This document shows positions 1 through 6,170 of a stretch of 9,548 nucleotides of DNA, piece by piece. The DNA is from Kordiimonadaceae bacterium (GTDB taxonomy: Bacteria > Pseudomonadota > Alphaproteobacteria > Sphingomonadales > Emcibacteraceae): NCBI GenBank assembly GCA_018699075.1, contig JABIPV010000166.1, forward strand, positions 1-9,548. The letters run 5' to 3'. Position numbers and translations under genes: made by a program. The notes beneath the pieces were generated by a model that was not told where the DNA came from, ran no database searches, and worked only from the letters and a program-made list of their open reading frames with translations. Within the stretch, counting starts at the first letter, position 1; every line of letters begins with the position of its first letter.

Positions 1-78
1 AATTATCAATATTTGCGCAAACGTCATTGAACCGTTATCGATGCGGTCGCGAATTATGTCACTCTGTTGATGTGGCAT
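1..78 (-). CDS. N-terminal fragment of a leftward gene, possibly an MFS transporter (AAHS type)
   Basis: The complement strand opens with ATG at 78-76 and runs without a stop for 26 codons to the window edge. The remainder lies outside the window. The peptide begins MPHQQSDIIRDRIDNGSM and turns hydrophobic at the cut (TFAQILII). A short polar leader with an 'ID..xM' motif, then a Q and the first membrane helix, is how aromatic acid:H+ symporters of the MFS start. That functional guess rests on very few residues. A purine-rich AAGGG (95-91, complement) lies 12 nt before the ATG, a long but usable spacing. The gene diverges from the acylase at 227, so the two share the 148-bp control region between them. 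That it is a real gene start is moderately supported; the family is a weak inference. Confidence 0.5.
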   Translation of the reverse strand, partial: MPHQQSDIIRDRIDNGSMTFAQILII

Positions 79-164
79 CCTGAGCTTTTTCCCTTATTTT
101 TATTTATTTTTGCTGCAGGGATCATACTAAATGAATCAACGACAACTTTCCACTTACTATTTTT

Positions 165-192
165 TTGACTTAAATTAATAGACTGATAAAGT
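165..192 (+). promoter_or_regulatory. Candidate sigma70-type promoter for the acylase gene
   Basis: TTGACT at 165-170 matches the -35 consensus at five of six positions. It is followed after 16 bp by TAAAGT at 187-192, a four-of-six -10 element. Transcription would start near 199, inside the palindrome at 196-212. The -10 is mediocre and the region is AT-rich, so this is a candidate only. Confidence 0.3.
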
Positions 193-195
193 CCT

Positions 196-212
196 CCTAT
201 AACATTTATAGG
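196..212. promoter_or_regulatory. 17-bp perfect palindrome upstream of the acylase (candidate operator)
   Basis: CCTATAA and TTATAGG are exact inverted copies separated by CAT. The element ends 14 bp before the acylase ATG and only 3 bp before its GGGAG ribosome site. It would overlap the transcription start predicted from the TTGACT/TAAAGT pair, the usual place for a repressor operator. As RNA it could also form a weak AU-rich hairpin beside the ribosome site. The symmetry is seen in the sequence; the regulatory role is inferred. Confidence 0.4.
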
Positions 213-226
213 TTTGGGAGAGACCA

Positions 227-2428
227 ATGGGAATTTTCAAAAATTTTATCACAATTGCTTTAGCGGTTCTGCTGTTAAATGCATGTGGCTCAGAGCCGCA
301 AAGTGCTTCAAATACCGAAGCAGTGAGTAACGATCAGTCGCAAAATGTCACCATTTATCGGGATGAGTGGGGTGTACCCCATATTCATGGCAAAACCGAT
401 GGTGATGCGGCCTTTGGTATGGGTTATGCTCAGGCAGAAGATAATTTTGATATGCTGGAGAGAGGCTTCATTATTGGCATCGGCAGATCAGCAGAAATTT
501 ATGGTGAAGCATCGTTGGTATCAGATTGGATCATCCATTCCTTCGAAAGTAATGAACTTTCTAAACGTGATTATGAAAATGCTTCTCCCGCTATTAAATC
601 ACTTCTTGAAGGTTATGCCGCGGGTATAAATCATTATATAAAAACGCATCCTGAAGTTAAAACTAAACTTCTTGATCATATTGAACCTTGGTACTCGCTG
701 GCGCTTATTCGTCGCTGGTATCATTTAGGCGGATTTTTAGGCCGTCTTAAATTTACAAAAGAAGAAAGATCAGCTGCCTTTGAAGCGATAAACGGAAAAG
801 CATTAGAAATGACCCAAGCGGAAGTTATGTTTTCAGATCTTAGAGACAGGGAAGATTATGGCTCAAACGCATGGGCGGCCAATGGTTCAAAAATTGACGG
901 AACAGGATCCTATTTATTTATAAATCCTCATCTTCCATCCTTTGGCATTGGTCAAACATATGAGGCGCATATGATCTCAGATGAAGGCTGGAATTTTACG
1001 GGTTACGCGCGCTTTGGCTATCCGCTTCCTTATATAGGATTTGGTGAAGACTTCGGCTGGATGAGCACGGATAACTTTTCTAACCAAGAAGATTCGTGGA
1101 TTGAACATTTTGAAGATTCTGAAAACCCGCTTGCTTATAAATATGGTGACGGTGAGCGTACGGCCACCGAATGGACAGGCGAGATTAAGATTAAGGGCGG
1201 TGAAGTGCGCACCGTAAAATACAGAAAAACGCATCATGGGGCTGTTGTCGCGCTTCGTGACGGTAAATTTCTATCAGGCATGATGGCCCGCTATGATGAA
1301 CCGGGCTGGCTTGATCAATGGTATAATATGCAGCGCGCTGAAAATATTGATCAGTTCAAAACGGCGATAGAACCGCAAGCCATGCAGTTCGGTAACATTA
1401 TGTATGCCGACCGTGCGGGAAATATTTGGTATATTTATAATGGCGCGGTCCCTGTGAGGGACGAAAAATTTAATTGGAACACGGCGGTGGACGGTAGCAA
1501 TCCAGAAACCGACTGGAAGGGCTATCATACACTTGATCAACTTCCGCAAGTGAAGAACCCTGTTTCAAATATGATGCAAAATACCAATACGACGCCGTTT
1601 TTTGCAAGCATGTCTGAAAGCGATGCTAAGGAAGAAAACTATCCTAATTACATGGTCCGTGAAGGGGATAATGCCCGTAGTCGCAATGCGCGACGCATTT
1701 TAAATAAATATCCAACATTTGATTTTGCCACGTGGGAACGGGAAAGTCTTGATACGACGATGATGGAATGGAACCGTAGTAAGCCGCTTCTTATGGCAGC
1801 ATTTGCAAAGGCGAATGAAGAGCAAGTGGCAAAATTGGCGCCAGTTATCGCACATTTAGATGACTGGGACGGTATTTCGAATTTGGAAAATACGCAAGCA
1901 ACGATATATGCCAATTGGTTAGATGGTCTTTATGTGGGCACTCTAAAGGGATATGAGGCACCACAAGAAGAGCTGATCCCAATGTTAGAAACTGTGGTTG
2001 ATAGGTTGGTTGCTGATTGGGGTACGTGGCAAGTGGCGTGGGGCGAATTGAACCGATATCAAAGACCAAATCTTGACCTTAAAGGCAATCCTGTATTTAG
2101 TGATGATGAACCGAGCATTCCTGCACCGGGAATCACTGGTCGCACTGGTGGAAGTCACATTGATAATGGTACCCGAACAACGAAAACGAAACGCCGCTAT
2201 AAAATTGGTGGAAATTCATATACTGCCGTTGTTCATTTTCCTACAGACGAAAATAATCCTATTAAATCCAGATCAATTCATACTTTTGGGGCAAATGTAG
2301 ATCCAAACTCACCCCATAATATGGACCAAGCTAAACTTCTTTCAAAATCGCAATATAAGGATGCATGGTTATATTTGGATGATGTAAAGAAAAATGCCAA
2401 ACGGTCTTATCATCCGGGTGAGGAATAA
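227..2428 (+). CDS. Penicillin acylase-family N-terminal nucleophile hydrolase, lipoprotein (AHL acylase-like)
   Basis: This predicted extracytoplasmic amidohydrolase cleaves N-acyl bonds. The family includes penicillin G acylase, aculeacin acylase and the N-acyl-homoserine-lactone acylase PvdQ. Residues 1-19 form a lipoprotein signal with lipobox LNAC, so Cys20 should carry the lipid; Gly21 does not suggest inner-membrane retention. The alpha-chain shows the family start (YRDEWGVPHIHG, about 44-55, then GMGYAQAEDNF). YGSNAW puts the autocatalytic and catalytic Ser at residue 213, giving a beta-chain of about 521 residues. NPHLP (about 233-237) and a later QNTNTTP, probably holding the oxyanion Asn, resemble the AHL/aculeacin branch more than penicillin G acylase. 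The C-terminal GGSHIDNGT and FGANVDPNSPHN segments are also family-like. The 733 residues fit the usual full length. GGGAG at 216-220, 6 nt before the ATG, supports the start. The substrate cannot be read from sequence. The gene converges on the oxygenase at 2445 with a 16-bp gap. Confidence 0.93.
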   Translation: MGIFKNFITIALAVLLLNACGSEPQSASNTEAVSNDQSQNVTIYRDEWGVPHIHGKTDGDAAFGMGYAQAEDNFDMLERGFIIGIGRSAEIYGEASLVSDWIIHSFESNELSKRDYENASPAIKSLLEGYAAGINHYIKTHPEVKTKLLDHIEPWYSLALIRRWYHLGGFLGRLKFTKEERSAAFEAINGKALEMTQAEVMFSDLRDREDYGSNAWAANGSKIDGTGSYLFINPHLPSFGIGQTYEAHMISDEGWNFTGYARFGYPLPYIGFGEDFGWMSTDNFSNQEDSWIEHFEDSENPLAYKYGDGERTATEWTGEIKIKGGEVRTVKYRKTHHGAVVALRDGKFLSGMMARYDEPGWLDQWYNMQRAENIDQFKTAIEPQAMQFGNIMYADRAGNIWYIYNGAVPVRDEKFNWNTAVDGSNPETDWKGYHTLDQLPQVKNPVSNMMQNTNTTPFFASMSESDAKEENYPNYMVREGDNARSRNARRILNKYPTFDFATWERESLDTTMMEWNRSKPLLMAAFAKANEEQVAKLAPVIAHLDDWDGISNLENTQATIYANWLDGLYVGTLKGYEAPQEELIPMLETVVDRLVADWGTWQVAWGELNRYQRPNLDLKGNPVFSDDEPSIPAPGITGRTGGSHIDNGTRTTKTKRRYKIGGNSYTAVVHFPTDENNPIKSRSIHTFGANVDPNSPHNMDQAKLLSKSQYKDAWLYLDDVKKNAKRSYHPGEE

Positions 2429-2444
2429 ATTTACCTCATATCAA

Positions 2445-3224
2445 TTAGCCGATGCGACCATAAAAGGTCATGCTAGCTGAATCTGATATGGCGACGTTTG
2501 GCTCTGAATTATAGGCGAGCACCACAAGCATTCTGGTGGTGTCTCCCTGCGTCGGGGTTACTCGGTGCAGGGCATTGCGACCACGAAATAATACCAATGT
2601 ACCTTCTGGCATACTCATTGTTTTCACTTGTACTTTACCATCGAGCACTTTTTTGACACCATCAAAATTCATTTCGCCTTTGTCAGCATCGCGCATATTT
2701 TCCACATATTCAAAAACACCTCCGCCATCCGGTTTTTGGATCAGTAATGTTGTGGCGAAAGATGAATTGTCAAAATGCCAGCCTAGTTCTTTACCTTCAC
2801 TTGCATAATGTAAGTTTATAGAGGAAAGACTGTCCGCATAATCATAAAGTTTTTCTTCCCCAAGAACGTTACACAGAAAATCGTGAAAAATTTCAGAATC
2901 ATAAATCACATGTAGTGGTGAATTTAGCGGTATTTGATCATCTGTAATGCATCCCTTTGTTGATTTTATTAGCCGGTTACGCGGATGGTTCATGGGATAA
3001 TCAAGATCAGGATCAGTTAAATAGACATTGTGATCTTGCGCGCAGTAATAAGCTTTGTCTTGATTGTCGAGGCCTTCTTGGCGTACTTTTTCAAGCGCGC
3101 TAGGTAATATAAAGCCTTTTAAAACCAACGCGCCATTTTCGTCGACATTTCTTTTACATTCTTTTTGAAAAACTATATCGCTAAGCGGAAAAAGAGATAA
3201 ATTTATAACGTCTTTTAGGTCCAA
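2445..3224 (-). CDS. Fe(II)/2-oxoglutarate-dependent oxygenase, HalD/BesD-ArpA-like
   Basis: This 259-residue cytoplasmic protein has the double-stranded beta-helix iron site of 2-oxoglutarate oxygenases. GWHFDNSSF supplies His150 and Asp152, NALHRVTP supplies the distal His220, and Arg231 (TTRMLVV) is placed to bind 2-oxoglutarate. The spacing and the text around GWHFDN and GGGVFEY resemble the group often labelled HalD/BesD. Halogenases of that group replace the Asp with Gly to make room for chloride. Here the Asp is present, so hydroxylation or another oxygenation is expected. The start codon is TTG at 3224-3222: the frame has a stop just upstream (3242-3240) and no ATG before the first internal Met at about residue 78, too late for a full fold. 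It is the last gene of the operon. Its ribosome site lies in the final codons of the ridA-like gene, so translation is probably coupled. The substrate is unknown, possibly an amino acid or related small molecule. Confidence 0.85.
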   Translation of the reverse strand: MDLKDVINLSLFPLSDIVFQKECKRNVDENGALVLKGFILPSALEKVRQEGLDNQDKAYYCAQDHNVYLTDPDLDYPMNHPRNRLIKSTKGCITDDQIPLNSPLHVIYDSEIFHDFLCNVLGEEKLYDYADSLSSINLHYASEGKELGWHFDNSSFATTLLIQKPDGGGVFEYVENMRDADKGEMNFDGVKKVLDGKVQVKTMSMPEGTLVLFRGRNALHRVTPTQGDTTRMLVVLAYNSEPNVAISDSASMTFYGRIG

Positions 3225-3226
3225 AG

Positions 3227-3688
3227 TTAATTCGCCTTTTTAAGTCCTACAGTTGCCATACATTCAACCTCTGCAGTCGCATTAAGAGCTAGAACCAGAT
3301 TACCCACACCGCTACGCGCAGGGGGTTTATCGTTAAAATAACTACGGTAGGCACGGTTAAAGACTTCGCGGTCGTTAGGGTCTGCCATAAAGACGGTGCA
3401 TTTAACCACTTCTTCCATGGAAGAACCGTATTTTACCAATGTTGCTTTGATGTTTTTCATGATTTGATGAGTTTCGGCCTCTACGCCACCCTCGGCCAGT
3501 TTGCTCGTAGCAGGGTCCCGTCCGATTTGACCAGATAGATAAAGCATATGACCTACTCTTACTGCTGAAGAAAAGAGTGCCGTGGGGCTTGTTGTATAAT
3601 GTTCAACGGTAGGTGTTTCCTGAGCCGAGCTCATTTGAGAGAATAAACTCATCGTTAGAAGTAAGACTAATGCCAAGATTTTGTTCAT
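3227..3688 (-). CDS. Exported RidA (YjgF/YER057c/UK114) family protein
   Basis: The protein is 153 residues; cytoplasmic RidA is about 130. The extra N-terminus is a Sec signal: MNK, a hydrophobic stretch, then SSA before Gln23. The mature domain carries the family pattern: LYLSGQIGRDP, EAETHQIMKNIKATLVKYG, VKCTVFMADPND and KPPARSGVG. Arg125 corresponds to the substrate-carboxylate-binding arginine of RidA (Arg105 in E. coli), and the VECMA segment carries the acidic residue near the site. Active-site conservation suggests imine/enamine hydrolysis or binding of a related small molecule. Classical RidA removes 2-aminoacrylate made by PLP enzymes in the cytoplasm, so a periplasmic copy must see another substrate. 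It starts 13 bp after the serine hydrolase stop and ends 2 bp before the oxygenase TTG, in one operon. Its ribosome site is weak (GAAAGA), suggesting it depends on upstream translation. Confidence 0.9.
   Translation of the reverse strand: MNKILALVLLLTMSLFSQMSSAQETPTVEHYTTSPTALFSSAVRVGHMLYLSGQIGRDPATSKLAEGGVEAETHQIMKNIKATLVKYGSSMEEVVKCTVFMADPNDREVFNRAYRSYFNDKPPARSGVGNLVLALNATAEVECMATVGLKKAN
3235..3238 (-). promoter_or_regulatory. Ribosome binding site that supports the TTG start of the oxygenase
   Basis: On the complement strand AAGG lies 10 nt before the TTG at 3224. It is embedded in the last lysine and alanine codons of the upstream RidA-like gene. With no ATG available between the upstream stop and residue 78, this site decides the start and implies translational coupling. 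Confidence 0.5.
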
Positions 3689-3701
3689 GTTGTTTTTTCT
3701 T

Positions 3702-4976
3702 TCAATCGACTATGGCTTGATAAATAAGCGCGCGTAATTTATCCGCATCGTCAAGCCCACCCGCAGGGATAAGCTGAGTTAAATAAACGAATACAATATT
3801 TTCAACGGGATCAACCCAATAGGTAGAATGGTAAGCACCACCCCAACCATAAGCCCCTTCGGAACCTGGTTGGCCAAAATCACCGCTATGGGTAATGACT
3901 TCGAAGCCGAGGCCAAATCCTCTCCCCGCGGCATATTGAATGTCGCCCAGATGATTTTGGATCATCAAATCTACAGATTTACGGCCAAGTATTCTGGTAC
4001 CATTAAGCTCGCCGCCATTGGCAATCATTTGTAAAAATGTACCGTAATTTTGCGTAGTCGAAACAAGGCCTGCACCGCCGGCAAAACTTATGCGTGGTCC
4101 GTTAATCACATGACCCTGCCCTATATGACTGCCGTCTTCTAATTTTCCGGGATTATCGGCGAGGGTGATTTTGTCGCCTTTTAAGGAATAAACTGTTGCC
4201 ACCCTATCGGCTTTATCTTCCGGTACATAAAAATAAGTATCATGCATATGCAGGGGATTTAAAATATTATCACTTAAAAATTTATCTAGTGGTTCTCCTG
4301 ATACCACTTCAATTAACGCACCTAAAATATCGGTGTTATAGCCATAAACGAAATTCTCTCCGGGTTGTGAGTTTTGCGGTAATTCTGCTATGCGTCTTAC
4401 TGTTTCTCTAATCGGTTCATTGCGATCAGCGAAATACCATCCTTGGATACCTGCTGCTTCCCATTCTTCTTTGGCAGGGCCTAACCCGTAATCAATGCCT
4501 GCCGTATGTGTAAGAAGATCACGAATGGTAATTTTACGTTTTGCGGGAACGACTTTATAACCACCGTTGCCGTCATTTTCAGCAACAGTGGTTTCCATAT
4601 ATTCTGGTAAGTATTTCCCAACTGGGTCGTTTATCAGAATTTTTCCCTGTTCTTGAAGGATCATGATGCCTGTACTTGTAATCGCTTTAGTCTGTGACGC
4701 GATACGGAACATGTTATTTCTTTGCATAGGGTCTTTGCTTTTTACATCTCGTAACCCGAATGCTTTATGATAAACAGGATGACCGTTTCGGGAGATATAG
4801 ACAACGTTGCCGGCCAGCTTTTCATCGTCAATATAACCCTGCATAACACCATCAATTCGACTGAGACGCTCTAGCGACATCCCTTGATTAGTTTGCGCAC
4901 TAGAGACGCTGATAAGTGAAAAAGAAAGTAAAATGAAATAGAAATATTTTGTTTTAAGCTTTAAAGAACCCAGCAT
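3702..4976 (-). CDS. Secreted serine hydrolase, class C beta-lactamase/EstB esterase family
   Basis: This 424-residue hydrolase has the penicillin-binding transpeptidase fold (beta-lactamase family, Pfam PF00144). A Sec signal ends at about SSAQ (27/28), so the enzyme acts in the periplasm or outside. The nucleophile motif SxxK is Ser94-Gln-Thr-Lys97 in FRIASQTKAIT. RDLLTHTAGIDYG follows. The tyrosine element is Tyr211 in VYGYNTDILG, matching the YSxxxDVLG pattern of EstB-type esterases rather than the YxN of AmpC. The third motif region is GWGGAYHSTYWVDP (377-390), again like EstB (WGGxxxHxxxVDP) and unlike the KTG of true beta-lactamases. Esterase or D-aminopeptidase-like chemistry is therefore likelier than antibiotic resistance. 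AGGG at 4988-4985 (complement), 8 nt before the ATG, supports the start. It is the first gene of the operon with the RidA-like protein and the oxygenase. Confidence 0.92.
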   Translation of the reverse strand: MLGSLKLKTKYFYFILLSFSLISVSSAQTNQGMSLERLSRIDGVMQGYIDDEKLAGNVVYISRNGHPVYHKAFGLRDVKSKDPMQRNNMFRIASQTKAITSTGIMILQEQGKILINDPVGKYLPEYMETTVAENDGNGGYKVVPAKRKITIRDLLTHTAGIDYGLGPAKEEWEAAGIQGWYFADRNEPIRETVRRIAELPQNSQPGENFVYGYNTDILGALIEVVSGEPLDKFLSDNILNPLHMHDTYFYVPEDKADRVATVYSLKGDKITLADNPGKLEDGSHIGQGHVINGPRISFAGGAGLVSTTQNYGTFLQMIANGGELNGTRILGRKSVDLMIQNHLGDIQYAAGRGFGLGFEVITHSGDFGQPGSEGAYGWGGAYHSTYWVDPVENIVFVYLTQLIPAGGLDDADKLRALIYQAIVD

Positions 4977-5056
4977 GATTTTATCCCTGTAAAATGTTTC
5001 AAATTACAGTGAATGATTTTAATAAATTTTGCAAATAAATAGATTCTAATAACAAG

Positions 5057-5087
5057 ATTATTACGCTAGTAAAAAAAGCACTGGCAA
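5057..5087 (-). promoter_or_regulatory. Candidate promoter of the hydrolase-RidA-oxygenase operon
   Basis: On the complement strand TTGCCA (5087-5082) is followed after 19 bp by AATAAT (5062-5057), a five-of-six -10. Shifting one base gives TAATAA at 18 bp. It lies about 80 bp before the hydrolase ATG in an AT-rich gap, so chance matches are likely. No better pair stood out between 4977 and 5215. Confidence 0.27.
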
Positions 5088-5107
5088 CGGAATAATTGTT
5101 CTTAAGA

Positions 5108-5122
5108 TGGAAATTATTATCA
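5108..5122. promoter_or_regulatory. Possible Fur-like box
   Basis: Read on the + strand, TGGAAATTATTATCA matches the 7-1-7 Fur inverted repeat (TGATAAT, one base, ATTATCA) at 12 of 14 positions, with one half-site perfect. It lies 20 bp upstream of the candidate -35 of the leftward operon, which ends in an iron enzyme. The surrounding DNA is very AT-rich, so the match is weak evidence. Confidence 0.2.
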
Positions 5123-5175
5123 ATTTTAGATGCAATCATTATTGGTATAAATTTTGTTAGAAAATAAGCATCTTC

Positions 5176-5195
5176 AATGATTAATCTAAATCATT
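5176..5195. repeat. 20-bp inverted repeat between usp and the hydrolase operon
   Basis: AATGATT (5176-5182) and AATCATT (5189-5195) are perfect inverted copies with a 6-bp spacer. It lies beyond the usp terminator on the side of the leftward operon, about 200 bp before that operon's ATG. It has no T-tract and low GC, so it is not a terminator. A regulator-binding site is possible but unproven. Confidence 0.3.
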
Positions 5196-5215
5196 TTGAT
5201 ATAAATCCGAGCACG

Positions 5216-5245
5216 AAAAAAGGAGCCGATGAAAGGCTCCTTTTT
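5216..5245 (-). terminator. Intrinsic terminator of the usp gene (possibly bidirectional)
   Basis: GGAGCC (5222-5227) and GGCTCC (5235-5240) form a perfect six-base-pair GC-rich stem with a 7-nt loop. The stem is flanked by A6 on the left and T5 on the right. Read leftward, the direction of usp transcription, the hairpin ends in TTTTTT, a textbook Rho-independent terminator 27-56 bp after the usp stop. It insulates the downstream hydrolase operon. Confidence 0.9.
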
Positions 5246-5271
5246 AAATTAGTTAAATATGAAATTCTTGC

Positions 5272-6090
5272 TTAGTTGAGTACCATAATATCGCAATTTA
5301 AATCGCGAATAATTCGTTCGCTTTTATTTCCGCGCATTGCCGCCATAACACCTCGGCGGGCAAGGGTCCCGATCACAACAACATCGGCATTAATTTCTTC
5401 AGCAACCTCAGATATAATGGCTCTTGGACCGCCTTGTTTTACATGGATATTTTCTTGTTTTGTGCCTGTATCGCGTAATAATTTTGCCCGGTCCGGATAT
5501 TCCATACCATCTTCATAACCGTTTACTATATGCTTCTCGGCATTGTATTTGGTTGATAGTAACTGGCTATAGCTCAAGATTTTCTCATTTAGCTCGGCAT
5601 ATCTTGGGTTATCAGTTTGCATGTTAACAGCAGATAGAATTGTTTTGCGTTCAAGTCTTGTATCTGGATGCACGATCATGACGGGGCATTCAGAAACTCT
5701 TAATAAGGCCCATTTGGACGATGATAATTCTGTGTGACCTGCTTTTGTGGCATAATCGGACATGATAACTAAATCTGCATTATACTTTTTAGTCGCCGCA
5801 AGGATAGAGCGATGCCACGCATCGGTCCATAAAATCTCGGACGTATAATCAATGCCGGCATCGACCATTGGTTTAACCAATTCATTATACCAACTACCAT
5901 CACACGAAAATTCAAAAGTATCGTGGTCTTTACGTAATTTATCCATTTCAATTGAGATAGATAGATGGATATTAACCCCACCATCGAAGACAGTATTCAT
6001 CATTATCGCACGTTCTAAGGCATAATGTTTTCCTTCGGCCGGGTCGATGACAACGATTATATTTTTAAAAGCATGGTTGCTCTCTGACAT
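5272..6090 (-). CDS. Tandem-domain universal stress protein, UspE-like
   Basis: This cytoplasmic protein of 272 residues holds two Usp domains (about 8-142 and 147-272), the architecture of UspE rather than the single-domain UspA of about 145 residues. Domain 1 begins NIIVVIDPAEG and ends SECPVMIVHP. Domain 2 begins KTILSAVNM and ends LNCDIMVLN. The nucleotide-loop region of domain 2 reads IGTLARRGVMAAMRGNKSE (240-258), close to UspE, where Asn follows the final Gly in place of the Ser/Thr of ATP-binding Usps. Domain 1 has a degenerate loop (SDYATKAG...SSSKW). The family is linked to survival of starvation, oxygen limitation and other stress; the molecular activity is unclear. AGGAA at 6101-6097 (complement), 6 nt before the ATG, fixes the start. 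An FNR-like box and a -10 lie upstream and an intrinsic terminator downstream, so it appears to be a single-gene transcript. Confidence 0.92.
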   Translation of the reverse strand: MSESNHAFKNIIVVIDPAEGKHYALERAIMMNTVFDGGVNIHLSISIEMDKLRKDHDTFEFSCDGSWYNELVKPMVDAGIDYTSEILWTDAWHRSILAATKKYNADLVIMSDYATKAGHTELSSSKWALLRVSECPVMIVHPDTRLERKTILSAVNMQTDNPRYAELNEKILSYSQLLSTKYNAEKHIVNGYEDGMEYPDRAKLLRDTGTKQENIHVKQGGPRAIISEVAEEINADVVVIGTLARRGVMAAMRGNKSERIIRDLNCDIMVLN

Positions 6091-6129
6091 AGTATATTCC
6101 TTTCCTGATTGGCTATGTTTTATAAGGGG

Positions 6130-6135
6130 AATATA
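6130..6135 (-). promoter_or_regulatory. Predicted -10 element of the usp promoter
   Basis: On the complement strand TATATT (6135-6130) matches TATAAT at five of six positions. It predicts a transcription start near 6123, about 33 bp before the usp ATG. No good -35 hexamer exists at the right distance. The FNR-like box sits there instead, as expected for an activator-dependent class II promoter. Confidence 0.5.
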
Positions 6136-6156
6136 CTCAGGCTAGATAAATTAAAT

Positions 6157-6170
6157 TTGACCTAGGTTAA
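6157..6170. promoter_or_regulatory. CRP/FNR-family (FNR/FixK-like) operator upstream of usp
   Basis: TTGACCTAGGTTAA matches the FNR/FixK consensus TTGAY-N4-RTCAA at all fixed positions but one. The outer flanks AAA (6153-6155) and TTT (6172-6174) extend the symmetry. Its centre (6163/6164) lies about 41 bp before the start predicted from the TATATT -10, the standard class II activator position. Activation of usp under low oxygen is the natural reading, since FNR-type regulators control many usp genes. Another CRP/FNR paralogue could equally bind. Confidence 0.6.

Noticed and set aside
13..22. TTTGCGCAAA palindrome
   Set aside because: Short, and inside the coding part of the truncated left gene; no regulatory context.
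977..2069. Several open frames of 70-90 codons on the complement strand inside the acylase gene
   Set aside because: They lie wholly within a gene with clear family motifs, have no ribosome sites of note and resemble no known protein; they are antisense shadows.
2453..2472. Small GACC/GGTC hairpin at the convergent gene ends as a terminator
   Set aside because: The stem is only 4 bp, has no T-tract and lies in the oxygenase coding sequence.
2445..3224. Radical halogenase
   Set aside because: The iron-binding motif is His-Phe-Asp; halogenases of this group lack the carboxylate.
4196..4411. 71-codon + strand frame inside the serine hydrolase gene
   Set aside because: It is antisense to conserved hydrolase sequence and lacks a credible start signal.
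3702..4976. Antibiotic-resistance beta-lactamase
   Set aside because: The tyrosine and third-motif regions are of EstB type (YGYNTDILG; WGGAYHSTYWVDP), lacking the AmpC YxN and KTG motifs, so resistance is not supported.
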